Shown here one piece after another: positions 23,483 to 31,954 of a stretch of DNA of 64,000 nt. Within the stretch, counting starts at the first letter, position 1. Each line of letters opens with the position of its first letter. The position numbers and the translations under genes were made by a program. Below the pieces are notes generated by a model. That model did no database searches. It worked only from the letters and a program-made list of their open reading frames with translations, and was not told the DNA's origin. Origin of the DNA: Mycolicibacter hiberniae (GTDB lineage: Bacteria; Actinomycetota; Actinomycetes; Mycobacteriales; Mycobacteriaceae); contig NZ_AP022609.1 of NCBI RefSeq assembly GCF_010729485.1, positions 2,232,001 to 2,296,000 on the forward strand. The letters run 5' to 3'.

Positions 23483-23618
23483 ACCAGAAACCCTACGCCA
23501 CCATCGCGACGCATGGGCGCAGCTGACGCGGGTCAGCCGCACCCGGCGCGCAGGCTGGTCGCAGCCGCCCGCTGCCCGCCATCAAAACCAGTTCAGAGCG
23601 TTATACCGGTCGTTGTTG

Positions 23619-23688
23619 CAGTGCTGTTGACCTGCACTGGGCCTGCCTGGCAAGGTTGGTCCACACCGAGGCATCGTTTTCTGCAGAA
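23619..23688. promoter_or_regulatory. Operator/promoter region of the aromatic operon
   Basis: The divergent region holds CAGTGC (23619-23624) and GCACTG (23634-23639), a perfect inverted repeat overlapping a TTGACC -35-like hexamer (23627-23632). Forty bases further on is the palindrome TTCTGCAGAA (23679-23688). Both are plausible IclR-regulator sites. The -10 element is weak (CAAGGT), fitting an activated promoter. Confidence 0.45.
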
Positions 23689-23726
23689 CAGACACCGTGG
23701 GCCCTGAAAGACTGGAGTCGCAATCG

Positions 23727-25166
23727 ATGAGTGATCACCGGCACGTCCTCGACGAGGTCAGGCGGGGAATGATCCCGGCACATATCTACAACGACGCCGA
23801 GATCTTCGAACTCGAAAAGGAGCGGCTCTTTCGCCGGGCCTGGATGTTCGTGGCGCATGAATCGGAGATCCCGCAGAACGGCGACTACGTGGTGCGCCGC
23901 CTGCTCAACGACTCGTTCATCATCGCGCGGGACGCGAAAGGCGACGTGCGGGCCATGTTCAACATGTGCCTGCACCGCGGGATGCAGATCTGCCGCGCAG
24001 AGATGGGCAACGCCTCGAACTTCCGGTGCCCCTACCACGGGTGGTCGTACCGCAACGACGGCCGAATCACCGGCCTGCCCTTCCATCAGGAGGCCTACGG
24101 CGGCGAGGCGGGCTTTTCGAAAAGGGGTCAAACCCTCTTGCCGGCACCGAATCTGGCCAGCTACAACGGTCTGATCTTCATCAGCCTGGACCCGCAGGCC
24201 CCTCCCCTTACGGAGTTCCTCGGCGACTTCGCCTTCTATCTGGACTTCTACACCCGGCAAAGCCGAGCCGGCTTGCAGGTGCACGGCCCGCAACGGTGGC
24301 GCATCAAGGCGAACTGGAAGATCGGCGTGGAGAATTTCGCCGGGGACATGTATCACACACCGCACACCCACGCCTCAGTGGTCGACATCGGATTGTTCCG
24401 GGAACCCAAGGCGCAGAAGCGCAAAGACGGAGCCACGTACTGGGCTACCTGCGGCGGCGGAACGACCTACAAGCTGCCGCCGGGCACCTTTGAGGAGCGG
24501 ATGCGCTACGTCGGCTACCCCGACGAGATGGTGGAGCGGATCAAGGACGTGTGGTCGCCCGACCACCAGCGCCTGGTCAGCGACGACGGTTTCATGATCT
24601 CGGCGGCCTCGTGCTTTCCCAACATGAGCCTGGTGCACAACTGGCCCAAGATTCAAGACAGCGAAGACGTCTTGCCATTCATTTCGATTCGCACCTGGCA
24701 GCCGGTCAGCGAGAACGAAACCGAGGTGTACTCGTGGTTCGCCGTGGACGCGGCAGCCCCCGAGCAGTTCAAGAAGGACTCCTACAAGGCCTATCTGATG
24801 TGCTTCGGCTCCACAGGCATGTTCGAGCAGGACGATGTGGAGAACTGGGTCTCGCTGACCAATACCGCCGGCGGATCGATGGCCCGTCAACTGCTGCTCA
24901 ACGGCCGGATGGGTCTGCTCGCCGACGACACCCCGGTCGTGGATGCGTTGCCGCCGGAGCGATTCCACGGTCCCGGCACCGCTCAGGTCGGCTACAACGA
25001 GAACAACCAGCGGGCGATCCTTCGGATGTGGGCCGATCACCTTGAGCTGCCCCCGGTGGCGACGACTCCGGCAGCCATGGGCACGCACCGCGAGTCGATT
25101 ACCCCCCTGGTACAGACCAACGGCACACCGCGATGCGAGGCGAGCGTGAAGGAGGCCCAGCTATGA
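23727..25166 (+). CDS. Rieske ring-hydroxylating dioxygenase, large (alpha) subunit
   Basis: This catalytic subunit adds both atoms of O2 to an aromatic ring to give a cis-dihydrodiol. The 479-residue protein from ATG 23727 has a Rieske 2Fe-2S site (CLHRGMQIC, then FRCPYHGWSY) at about residues 80-105. The mononuclear iron site NFAGDMYHTPHTH (Asp, two His) lies near residue 205. The size, the separate beta subunit and the diol dehydrogenase place it among alpha-beta dioxygenases. The downstream decarboxylase and pca genes make phthalate 3,4-dioxygenase (PhtAa type) my best guess; the substrate is inference. No ferredoxin or reductase gene is present in the operon. Confidence 0.88.
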   Translation: MSDHRHVLDEVRRGMIPAHIYNDAEIFELEKERLFRRAWMFVAHESEIPQNGDYVVRRLLNDSFIIARDAKGDVRAMFNMCLHRGMQICRAEMGNASNFRCPYHGWSYRNDGRITGLPFHQEAYGGEAGFSKRGQTLLPAPNLASYNGLIFISLDPQAPPLTEFLGDFAFYLDFYTRQSRAGLQVHGPQRWRIKANWKIGVENFAGDMYHTPHTHASVVDIGLFREPKAQKRKDGATYWATCGGGTTYKLPPGTFEERMRYVGYPDEMVERIKDVWSPDHQRLVSDDGFMISAASCFPNMSLVHNWPKIQDSEDVLPFISIRTWQPVSENETEVYSWFAVDAAAPEQFKKDSYKAYLMCFGSTGMFEQDDVENWVSLTNTAGGSMARQLLLNGRMGLLADDTPVVDALPPERFHGPGTAQVGYNENNQRAILRMWADHLELPPVATTPAAMGTHRESITPLVQTNGTPRCEASVKEAQL

Positions 25167-25786
25167 CGGCCACTGAGCAAGACCGGGGCGGCCGGCTCCC
25201 CCGGCCGGATGCCAGCGCACCCTGGGAGTTGGCGGTACTGGGAGATCATGCGCCGACGAACGTTCGCGTGGGAAGGCCCTTGCCGTTCAACGATTCCCGG
25301 CACCTGCAGGCGCATCAGTTCCTGATCGACGAGGCCTACCTGCTGGATGCACAGCAGTACTCCGAATGGCTCGACACCCTCACCGAGGACATCCACTACT
25401 TCATGCCCGTCCGGGTGACCACGGCCGCGGGTGCGGGTTTCGACACCTCCCCCGGCATGGCCCATTTCGACGAGAACAAATACTCGTTGAGCAGGCGCGT
25501 CGCGCGCTTTGCCACCGAGCACGCGTGGACCGAAGACCCTCCGTCACGGCTGCGCCACCACATCACCAACGTCCGGACGTTCGCCTGCGACGACGACGCA
25601 CATCTGATCGTCGAGTCCGCCGAGCTGCTCTTCCGCAGCCGCGGCGATGTGAACGAAGCCGCGCTGGTGTCCTGCGGAAGGGAAGACCTGCTGCGCCTGA
25701 CCGATCAGGGCTGGAAGTTGGCGCGTCGCACCATCTATGTCGATGAGTCCGTCCTGCGCATGCAGAACCTGGCGGTGTTCCTGTGA
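25163..25786 (+). CDS. Rieske ring-hydroxylating dioxygenase, small (beta) subunit
   Basis: The 207-residue protein is the structural beta subunit that packs with the Rieske alpha subunit into an alpha3beta3 enzyme. It has the SnoaL/NTF2-like fold signature of the family: HQFLIDEAYLLDAQQYSEWL, EDIHYFMPVR, RLRHHITNVR and the ending VDESVLRMQNLAVFL. It starts at ATG 25163 preceded by AAGGAGG and overlaps the alpha gene by four bases. It overlaps the next small gene by four bases (GTGA), so the whole set is coupled. Confidence 0.9.
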   Translation: MTATEQDRGGRLPRPDASAPWELAVLGDHAPTNVRVGRPLPFNDSRHLQAHQFLIDEAYLLDAQQYSEWLDTLTEDIHYFMPVRVTTAAGAGFDTSPGMAHFDENKYSLSRRVARFATEHAWTEDPPSRLRHHITNVRTFACDDDAHLIVESAELLFRSRGDVNEAALVSCGREDLLRLTDQGWKLARRTIYVDESVLRMQNLAVFL

Positions 25787-26043
25787 GCGCACTCGACGAC
25801 CTACTGGCCGGTGCGGTGGGTGAGCCCATAAGCATCGCCAACGAATTCACCGAAGTGACGCTGCGCCGGGTCGACACCCGCAACGGTTCCAGGCTGCTCA
25901 TCACCGCTGCCAAGTCGGGACGCTGGATCAGTCTCGACGCTCTGGAAGTCGAGGCATTGACCTGGCAGAACGACTACACACTGGCCGCGATGGTCGGCAA
26001 CCTGCAACAACCACTGCTCACCGACGACAGCGACCTGCCGTGA
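25783..26043 (+). CDS. Small conserved-looking protein of unknown function in dioxygenase operon
   Basis: An 86-residue protein with GTG start overlapping the beta-subunit stop, and its own stop overlapping the diol dehydrogenase GTG, both by four bases. Tight coupling on both sides shows it is a real gene. It has no signal peptide, membrane segment or cysteine, so it is not a ferredoxin. The sequence has a compact alpha/beta look (ITAAKSGRWISLDALEVEAL) and an acidic end. I do not recognise a domain. An accessory or assembly role for the dioxygenase is a guess from position. Confidence 0.75.
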   Translation: MSALDDLLAGAVGEPISIANEFTEVTLRRVDTRNGSRLLITAAKSGRWISLDALEVEALTWQNDYTLAAMVGNLQQPLLTDDSDLP

Positions 26044-26849
26044 CGCGTTGGCTGGAGGGCAAACGGGCGCTTGTCGTCGGCGCCGGCTCAGGTATCGGCC
26101 GTGCGGTTGTCGACGCCTATCTCGAAGAAGGAGCCCGGGTCGCGGTATTGGAGCGCGACCCGGCCAAATGCGCGGCGCTGGAGAACCAACTGCCGCAAGT
26201 CACCGTGACGCAGGGCGACGCGGCGACGGCACAGGCCAATGAACGGGCCGTCGCAGCCGCCGTGGCGGCCTTCGGCGGCCTGGACACTCTGGTGAACTGC
26301 GTGGGGATCTTCGACTTCTACAAGGGCATCACCGACATCGCGCCCCAGGAACTGGCGCCGGCGTTCGAGGAGATGTTCACCACAAACGTGCTGAGCCACC
26401 TGCAGTCGGTGAAGGCCGCCGTTCCGGCGCTACAAGCCCAGGAGGGTTCGTCCATCCTGCTGACCGAGTCCGCGTCGTCGTACTACGCGGGACGCGGCGG
26501 CGTCCTCTACGTCGCATCGAAGTTCGCCGTCCGCGGCTTGGTCACAAGCCTCGCCTACGAACTCGCCCCGCATATCCGTGTCAACGGTGTCGCCCCTGGA
26601 GGGACTCTGAACACCGACTTGCGCGGTCTGCACAACCTGTCGCTGGATCATGTCCGCTTGGACGACACCCCGGATCGGGCGCGTGATCTGGCGGCTCGCA
26701 CCCCGCTGCACGTCGCCCTCACGCCGCAGGACCATGCCTGGAGCTTCGTCTTCCTGGCATCCGAGAGATCCCGCGGCATAACCTCCGGAAGCATCCACCC
26801 CGACGGCGGGTTCGGCATGGGTGGCGCACAACCGTCCCCGAGAGGCTGA
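26040..26849 (+). CDS. cis-Dihydrodiol dehydrogenase (SDR family)
   Basis: This 269-residue short-chain dehydrogenase should oxidise the cis-dihydrodiol made by the Rieske enzyme to a catechol with NAD+. It shows GAGSGIGRAVVDAYLEEG (cofactor binding), DTLVNCVGIFDFYKGITDI, catalytic Ser and YxxxK in SASSYYAGRGGVLYVASKFAV, and VNGVAPGGTLNTDLRG. The latter is the pattern of BphB/NidB-type aromatic diol dehydrogenases rather than general SDRs. GTG start 26040 overlaps the small gene upstream. The decarboxylase gene starts three bases after its stop. Confidence 0.88.
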   Translation: MTRWLEGKRALVVGAGSGIGRAVVDAYLEEGARVAVLERDPAKCAALENQLPQVTVTQGDAATAQANERAVAAAVAAFGGLDTLVNCVGIFDFYKGITDIAPQELAPAFEEMFTTNVLSHLQSVKAAVPALQAQEGSSILLTESASSYYAGRGGVLYVASKFAVRGLVTSLAYELAPHIRVNGVAPGGTLNTDLRGLHNLSLDHVRLDDTPDRARDLAARTPLHVALTPQDHAWSFVFLASERSRGITSGSIHPDGGFGMGGAQPSPRG

Positions 26850-26852
26850 CCC

Positions 26853-27578
26853 ATGAGCGCAGATCTGGCAGCAGCGCGAGCGGAGATCGCCCAGGCCTGC
26901 CGAGTGGCCGCGTCGCGCGGCCTGGTCGACGGAATTCTCGGGCACATCAGTGCCCGGGTCGATGACGATCACCTCCTGATCCGGTGCCGCAGCGATTCCG
27001 ACCGGGGTGTGGCGTTCACCCGTCCCGACGACATTCGGCTCATCCGTTTCGACGGAACGCCGGGCGCCGCCGGGGAATTGGACGGGTATCGGCCACCCAA
27101 CGAGTTGCCGATCCACGTCGAGACGCTGCGGGCACATCCCGAACACCACGCCGTGGCGCATCTGCACCCGCCGGCCGTGGTGGCCGTCGACCTCGCCGGT
27201 ATCACGATCGAGCCCATCTACGGCGCCTACGACATCCCCGGCGCGTGGCTCGCGCGCCGGGGCGTCCCGGTATACCCCAGGGCCGTACTGATCCACACCG
27301 CGGCACTGGGCAAGGAGATGGTGGCCGCCATGGCGGGGAAGCCGGTGGTGATCTGCCGCGGTCATGGCATCACCAGTGCCGCCGCCACCGTGGCACAGGC
27401 CGTTCTGCAGGCGATAAGCCTCGACCAGTTGGCGTCCATGGCGCTGCGGATACGTTCGGCCGGCGGCACGTGTACGCCGATCGACGAATCGGACTGGGCG
27501 CACCTGCCCGACCTCGGACCGTCGTTCACAACCGACGCTGCCTGGCGCCATGAAGTCGCCCGGCTGGAAGCCGGCTGA
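26853..27578 (+). CDS. Class II aldolase-family protein, probable dihydroxyphthalate decarboxylase
   Basis: The 241-residue protein is of the class II aldolase/adducin family, with zinc ligands in HAVAHLHPPAV and ICRGHGITSA and an N-terminal GILGHISAR typical of the fold. In phthalate pathways the 3,4-dihydroxyphthalate 2-decarboxylase (PhtC) belongs to this family and yields protocatechuate. The position here, between a diol dehydrogenase and pcaHG, fits that role exactly. The decarboxylase function is inferred. A true aldolase acting on a sugar phosphate would not make sense in this operon. Confidence 0.75.
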   Translation: MSADLAAARAEIAQACRVAASRGLVDGILGHISARVDDDHLLIRCRSDSDRGVAFTRPDDIRLIRFDGTPGAAGELDGYRPPNELPIHVETLRAHPEHHAVAHLHPPAVVAVDLAGITIEPIYGAYDIPGAWLARRGVPVYPRAVLIHTAALGKEMVAAMAGKPVVICRGHGITSAAATVAQAVLQAISLDQLASMALRIRSAGGTCTPIDESDWAHLPDLGPSFTTDAAWRHEVARLEAG

Positions 27579-27644
27579 GCGCACAGCCATGGGTATTCCT
27601 CGTCGATCCTTCATTCCGCGCGCCGCTGCCGATAGCGTGTGGCT

Positions 27645-28391
27645 ATGACCGGTCAGGCGCAGATCAGCGCGGAGATTGCGGCGATCCAGGCCGAGTACTC
27701 GCGCGCCGGCGTTGCCGAAAGCCAGCCGAGACTGGACTATCCGCCTTACCGAAGCAGCATGCTGCGCCACCCCAAAAACGCTCTGCACCTGGCGGATCCA
27801 GATGCCGTCGAACTACAGGCTCCGTGCTTCGGCGATACTGAGGTGGATCCGCTGGACGCCGACCTGACGGCCCAGCATGCCGGCGACCCGATCGGTGAGC
27901 GAACGGTGGTGACCGGACGGATCCTCGACGGCGACGGCAGGCCGGTGCGCCGGCAACTCGTCGAGATATGGCAGGCCAACGCCAGTGGCCGCTACATCCA
28001 CCAGGGCGATCAGCATCCCGCACCGCTGGATCCCCATTTCACCGGGGCCGGGCGGTGCCTCACCGACGACGCCGGGTTCTACCGGTTCACCACGATCAAG
28101 CCCGGTCCGTATCCCTGGCGCAACCACCACAACGCGTGGCGTCCTGCCCATATCCATTTCTCGCTGTTCGGCAGCGATTTCACCCAACGGATGATCACCC
28201 AGATGTACTTCCCCGGCGACCCCCTGCTGGCGCTGGATCCGATCTATCAGTCGATCACCGACCCGAGGGCCCGCGACCGGCTGGTCGCGGCTTACGACCA
28301 TGAGGTCTCCAGTCCCGAATGGGCCACCGGCTACCGCTGGGACATCGTGCTCACCGGCCCGGTCACAACACCTTTCGAGGAACCGCGATGA
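27645..28391 (+). CDS. pcaH: Protocatechuate 3,4-dioxygenase beta subunit
   Basis: PcaH carries the Fe(III) site of the intradiol enzyme that opens protocatechuate to 3-carboxy-cis,cis-muconate. The 248-residue protein from ATG 27645 has the N-terminal YPPYRSSMLRHPK typical of beta subunits. VEIWQANASGRYIHQGD and GPYPWRNHHNAWRPAHIHFSLFG supply the two Tyr and two His iron ligands. The Met at 27645 is preferred over GTG 27639. It overlaps pcaG by four bases. A 66-base gap separates it from the decarboxylase gene. Confidence 0.95.
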   Translation: MTGQAQISAEIAAIQAEYSRAGVAESQPRLDYPPYRSSMLRHPKNALHLADPDAVELQAPCFGDTEVDPLDADLTAQHAGDPIGERTVVTGRILDGDGRPVRRQLVEIWQANASGRYIHQGDQHPAPLDPHFTGAGRCLTDDAGFYRFTTIKPGPYPWRNHHNAWRPAHIHFSLFGSDFTQRMITQMYFPGDPLLALDPIYQSITDPRARDRLVAAYDHEVSSPEWATGYRWDIVLTGPVTTPFEEPR

Positions 28392-28939
28392 GCAGGCTGA
28401 CGGCCACCCCGGGGCAGACCATCGGTCCCTTCTTCGGCTTCGCGCTGCCCTTCGACCGCGGCCACGAACTGGTGGCACCGGGCTCGCCGGGTGCCATCAC
28501 GCTGCACGGCACCGTCACCGACGGCGCCGGAGCTCCGGTTCCCGATGCGCTGCTGGAGATCTGGCAGGCCGACGCAGACGGCACCGTGTCGAGGTCGTGC
28601 GGTTCGCTTCACCGTGGCGGCCCGAGCTTCACCGGTTGGGGACGCACCGAGACCGATGCCGACGGTCATTACCGCTTCACCACCGTCGCCCCTGGAGCGG
28701 CCCACGGCTGCGCCCCGTTCATCGCCGTCACGCTGTTCGCGCGCGGACTGTTGAACCGGCTGTTCACCCGGGCCTATCTGCCCGGCGATCGGCTCGAGGC
28801 CGATCCGCTGCTGAATTCGCTACCGGCCGAACGACGGCGGACACTGGTCGCGGTGCCCGACGAACACGGCTTCCGGTTCGACATCAGGATGCAAGGCGCC
28901 GACGAGACGGTGTTCCTGGCCTACCGGGGGCAGCCGTGA
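28388..28939 (+). CDS. pcaG: Protocatechuate 3,4-dioxygenase alpha subunit
   Basis: PcaG is the non-catalytic alpha subunit of protocatechuate 3,4-dioxygenase and shapes the substrate pocket. The 183-residue protein has TPGQTIGPFFGFALPF at the N-terminus, DALLEIWQADADG, the sandwich strand GPSFTGWGRTETDADGHY, and ends FDIRMQGADETVFLAY, a typical alpha-subunit ending. The iron ligands of the beta subunit are absent, as expected. It starts and ends with four-base overlaps to pcaH and pcaB. Confidence 0.95.
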   Translation: MSRLTATPGQTIGPFFGFALPFDRGHELVAPGSPGAITLHGTVTDGAGAPVPDALLEIWQADADGTVSRSCGSLHRGGPSFTGWGRTETDADGHYRFTTVAPGAAHGCAPFIAVTLFARGLLNRLFTRAYLPGDRLEADPLLNSLPAERRRTLVAVPDEHGFRFDIRMQGADETVFLAYRGQP

Positions 28940-30138
28940 CCGACTTGTTGTGGCCCGGCGACCACCGGGCAGGGCAGACCTTCAGTGACGCGGCGTTTCT
29001 GGCGGCAATGGTCCGGGTCGAGAATGCTTGGCTGAGCGTGCTTGTCGAGGCCGGCATCGCACCGGCCTCGGCACGGGCCGACCTGACCACGGCGATCTCG
29101 CCCGCCGACGCCGAGGGCCTCGCCGTCGCCGCCGAAGCGACCGGCAACCCGGTTCCCCCGCTCGTCGACCTGCTGCGGCGCAGCTGCGGCGGCGAACCGG
29201 GCCGCTGGCTGCACCGCGGGTTGACCAGCCAGGACGTCCTCGACACCGCGCTGATGCTCTGCCTGCGCGACGCACTGGACCGTGTCGGCGGCGAACTCAC
29301 CGCACAGGTACGCCTCCTGGCCGAACTGGCCGAAGCCCATCGCGACCGCCCGATGCTCGCCCGGACCCTGACGCAGGCGGCCCTGCCCAGCACCGCCGGC
29401 GTGAAGTTCGCCCACTGGCTTACCGGTGTTCTGGACGGCGCCGACTGCCTGGCCGCCCTGCCGGCACTTGCGGTGCAGGCCGGCGGCGCCGCGGGAACGA
29501 TGGCCGCCGCCACCGAGCTGGCCGGCTCACCCGCCGGGGCACTGGCCCTGTCCGGGCGACTGGCCGCAGCCCTGGGGCTCGCCGACAGTCCGCCCTGGCA
29601 CACCACCCGGTCGGTCATCACCCGGGTGGGCGATGCACTGGTGACCTGTTGCGATGCGTGGTCACACATCGCCAACGACGCTGCCACCGGCAGCAGACCC
29701 GAGATCGGCGAACTGGCCGAGGGCCGCGGCGGCGGCTCGTCGACGATGCCACACAAGAGCAATCCAGTGCTGTCCATCCTGATCCGCCGCACCGGATTGA
29801 CCGCCCCAGCACTGGCCGCCGGGCTGCACGCCGCCTCAGCAGCCAGTATCGACGAGCGCTCCGACGGCGGCTGGCATGCCGAGTGGGCGCTGCTGCGGAC
29901 CTTGTCGCGCCGCACCGTCGCCGCGGCACTCCAGACAACCGAACTGCTCACCGGGCTGGTCATAGACACCGATCGCGCCGCGACGAACCTGGCCGCTGCC
30001 GGTGACCTGTTCGGGGAGCAGCGGACGATGACCGACTTGACCGGGCGTACCTCCGGCGACGACTACACCGGAGCCGCAAACCATCTCATCGATACCGCAC
30101 TACGACGCGCACGCCAGCACCTTGGGGAGGCAACATGA
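28936..30138 (+). CDS. pcaB: 3-carboxy-cis,cis-muconate cycloisomerase
   Basis: PcaB cyclises 3-carboxymuconate to gamma-carboxymuconolactone. The 400-residue fumarase/aspartase superfamily protein starts GTG 28936 (VTDLLWPGDHRAG). It has the family signature in GGGSSTMPHKSNPVLS (about residue 270), LHRGLTSQDVLDT and ARTLTQAALPS. A longer frame is open upstream but would overlap pcaHG entirely, so the coupled GTG is chosen. It overlaps pcaL by four bases. Confidence 0.94.
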   Translation: MTDLLWPGDHRAGQTFSDAAFLAAMVRVENAWLSVLVEAGIAPASARADLTTAISPADAEGLAVAAEATGNPVPPLVDLLRRSCGGEPGRWLHRGLTSQDVLDTALMLCLRDALDRVGGELTAQVRLLAELAEAHRDRPMLARTLTQAALPSTAGVKFAHWLTGVLDGADCLAALPALAVQAGGAAGTMAAATELAGSPAGALALSGRLAAALGLADSPPWHTTRSVITRVGDALVTCCDAWSHIANDAATGSRPEIGELAEGRGGGSSTMPHKSNPVLSILIRRTGLTAPALAAGLHAASAASIDERSDGGWHAEWALLRTLSRRTVAAALQTTELLTGLVIDTDRAATNLAAAGDLFGEQRTMTDLTGRTSGDDYTGAANHLIDTALRRARQHLGEAT

Positions 30139-31292
30139 CCGCGCCGCGCTTGGCCGCCACCGACTTCGGCGGACCCCGCGACGCAGAACTGCTCCTGCTC
30201 GGGCCGTCGCTTGGCACCTCGGCGGCCGCGCTGTGGAGCTCGGCCGCTGAACGGCTCACCGAGAACCTGCGCGTCGTCGGCTGGGACCTGCCCGGCCACG
30301 GGCGCAGCCCGGCCGCACCGTTCCGGATGCCGGACCTGGCGGCAGGCGTGCTCGCCCTCGCCGATGAGATCGCGCCCCGGGCCGCGTTTCACTATGCGGG
30401 TAACTCCATCGGCGGCGCGGTCGGTCTGCAGCTGGCACTCGACGCCCCCGAGCGACTGTCGAGCGCGACACTGCTGTGCACCGGGGCCGCCATCGGGCGA
30501 CCGGAAGACTGGGCCGTGCGCGCGGCCACGGTCCGCGCATCGGGCACCACCGCAGTCGTCGACGCGTGCGTGCAACGCTGGTTCGCCCCCGGGTTCATCG
30601 ATCGGCAACCCGAACTGGTCGCCGCGTTGGTGGATGCGCTGCTTGTCACCGACAACGAATCGTATGCCCAGGCATGTGAGGCGCTGGCCGAATTCGACGT
30701 CACCGCACTACTCGACCGCATTGCTACGCCGGTGCTGGCCGTCGCCGGCTCCGCCGATGCTGCCACTCCCCCGGAATCGCTGCGCCGCATCGCCTCCGGA
30801 GTCAGCCACGGTCGCCTGGTGGTGCTCGACGACGTCGGCCACCTGGCACCCGCCGAAGCCCCCGACGCGACGGCGAACCTGATTCGCGAGCATCTGACGG
30901 TGCGGGACCCGGTGTACGCCGCCGGCATGTCGGTGCGCCGAAGCGTGCTCGGCGACGAGCACGTCGACCGCGCCATCGCGGGCAGCACCGGCCTCACCGC
31001 CGATTTTCAGGAGCTGATCACCCGTTACGCGTGGGGCAGCATCTGGACCCGTGACGGCCTCGACCGGCGCAGCCGCTCGATCGTCACCCTGACGGCCCTG
31101 GTGGCTCGCGGCCACCACGAGGAGCTGGCGATGCATCTGCGTGCGGCACGGCGCAACGGTCTGAGCAACGACGAGATCAAGGAGGTGTTGTTGCAGACCG
31201 CCGTCTACTGCGGCGTGCCCGATGCCAACACCGCCTTCCGCATCGCCGCGCAGGTACTCGCCGACCACGACGACCCGGAGGATCCCCGGTGA
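30135..31292 (+). CDS. pcaL: Fused 3-oxoadipate enol-lactonase / 4-carboxymuconolactone decarboxylase
   Basis: PcaL combines two consecutive steps: decarboxylation of gamma-carboxymuconolactone and hydrolysis of the enol-lactone to beta-ketoadipate. Residues about 1-255 are an alpha/beta hydrolase (GWDLPGHGRSP; nucleophile in YAGNSIGGAVG; LDDVGHLAPAE with the catalytic His). Residues about 265-385 are a carboxymuconolactone decarboxylase domain (GDEHVDRAIAGSTGLTADFQ, LTALVARGHHEELAMHLRAA, EVLLQTAVYCGVPDAN). This fusion is usual in actinobacteria. ATG 30135 overlaps pcaB, and its end overlaps pcaI. Confidence 0.95.
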   Translation: MTAPRLAATDFGGPRDAELLLLGPSLGTSAAALWSSAAERLTENLRVVGWDLPGHGRSPAAPFRMPDLAAGVLALADEIAPRAAFHYAGNSIGGAVGLQLALDAPERLSSATLLCTGAAIGRPEDWAVRAATVRASGTTAVVDACVQRWFAPGFIDRQPELVAALVDALLVTDNESYAQACEALAEFDVTALLDRIATPVLAVAGSADAATPPESLRRIASGVSHGRLVVLDDVGHLAPAEAPDATANLIREHLTVRDPVYAAGMSVRRSVLGDEHVDRAIAGSTGLTADFQELITRYAWGSIWTRDGLDRRSRSIVTLTALVARGHHEELAMHLRAARRNGLSNDEIKEVLLQTAVYCGVPDANTAFRIAAQVLADHDDPEDPR

Positions 31293-31954
31293 GCCGCACC
31301 GTGATCTGCCAGTCCGCAGCCGAGGCGCTGTCTGGAATCGCCGACGGCGCAACCATCCTGGTGGGTGGTTTCGGGATGGCGGGCATGCCCACCGTCCTGA
31401 TCGACGCCCTGATCGCCCAGGGCGCCGGCGATCTGACCATCGTCAGCAACAACGCGGGCAACGGCGACGCCGGGCTGGCGGCGCTGCTGGCCGCCGGCCG
31501 CGTCCGCAAAGTCATCTGTTCGTTTCCGCGCCAATCTGATTCCTATGTGTTCGATCGCTTGTATCGGGCCGGCAAGATCGCCCTGGAGCTGGTACCGCAG
31601 GGCAACCTGGCCGAACGTGTACGCGCCGCCGGTGCGGGCATCGGGGCGTTCTACTGCCCCACCGGTGTCGGCACGCTGCTCACCGAGGGCAAGGAGATCC
31701 GGACCATCAACGGCCGCGATTACGCGCTGGAATACCCCATCCACGGCGATGTCGCACTGATCCGTGCCCATATCGCCGATCGCGCCGGAAATCTGGTCTA
31801 CCGCAAGACCGCCCGCAACTTCGGACCGGTGATGGCCACCGCCGCCACGCTGACGGTCGCCGAGGTGTCCCGCGTCGTCGACACCGGGCAGCTGGATCCT
31901 GAAAAGGTTGTGACGCCGGGGATCTACGTCGACCGGATCGTGGAGACGCGATAG
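31289..31954 (+). CDS. pcaI: 3-oxoadipate CoA-transferase subunit A
   Basis: PcaI is the alpha subunit of the enzyme that moves CoA from succinyl-CoA to beta-ketoadipate. The 221-residue protein shows GATILVGGFGMAGMPTVLIDALI, LTIVSNNAGNGD, the substrate loop FYCPTGVGTLLTEGKE and ends with a segment on VTPGIYVDRIVE, all typical of 3-oxoacid CoA-transferase A subunits. The GTG start 31289 overlaps pcaL. Its TAG overlaps the pcaJ GTG by one base. Confidence 0.95.
   Translation: MSRTVICQSAAEALSGIADGATILVGGFGMAGMPTVLIDALIAQGAGDLTIVSNNAGNGDAGLAALLAAGRVRKVICSFPRQSDSYVFDRLYRAGKIALELVPQGNLAERVRAAGAGIGAFYCPTGVGTLLTEGKEIRTINGRDYALEYPIHGDVALIRAHIADRAGNLVYRKTARNFGPVMATAATLTVAEVSRVVDTGQLDPEKVVTPGIYVDRIVETR

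Noticed and set aside
25783..26043. Rieske-type ferredoxin for the dioxygenase
   Set aside because: The 86-residue product contains no cysteine, so it cannot hold a 2Fe-2S cluster.
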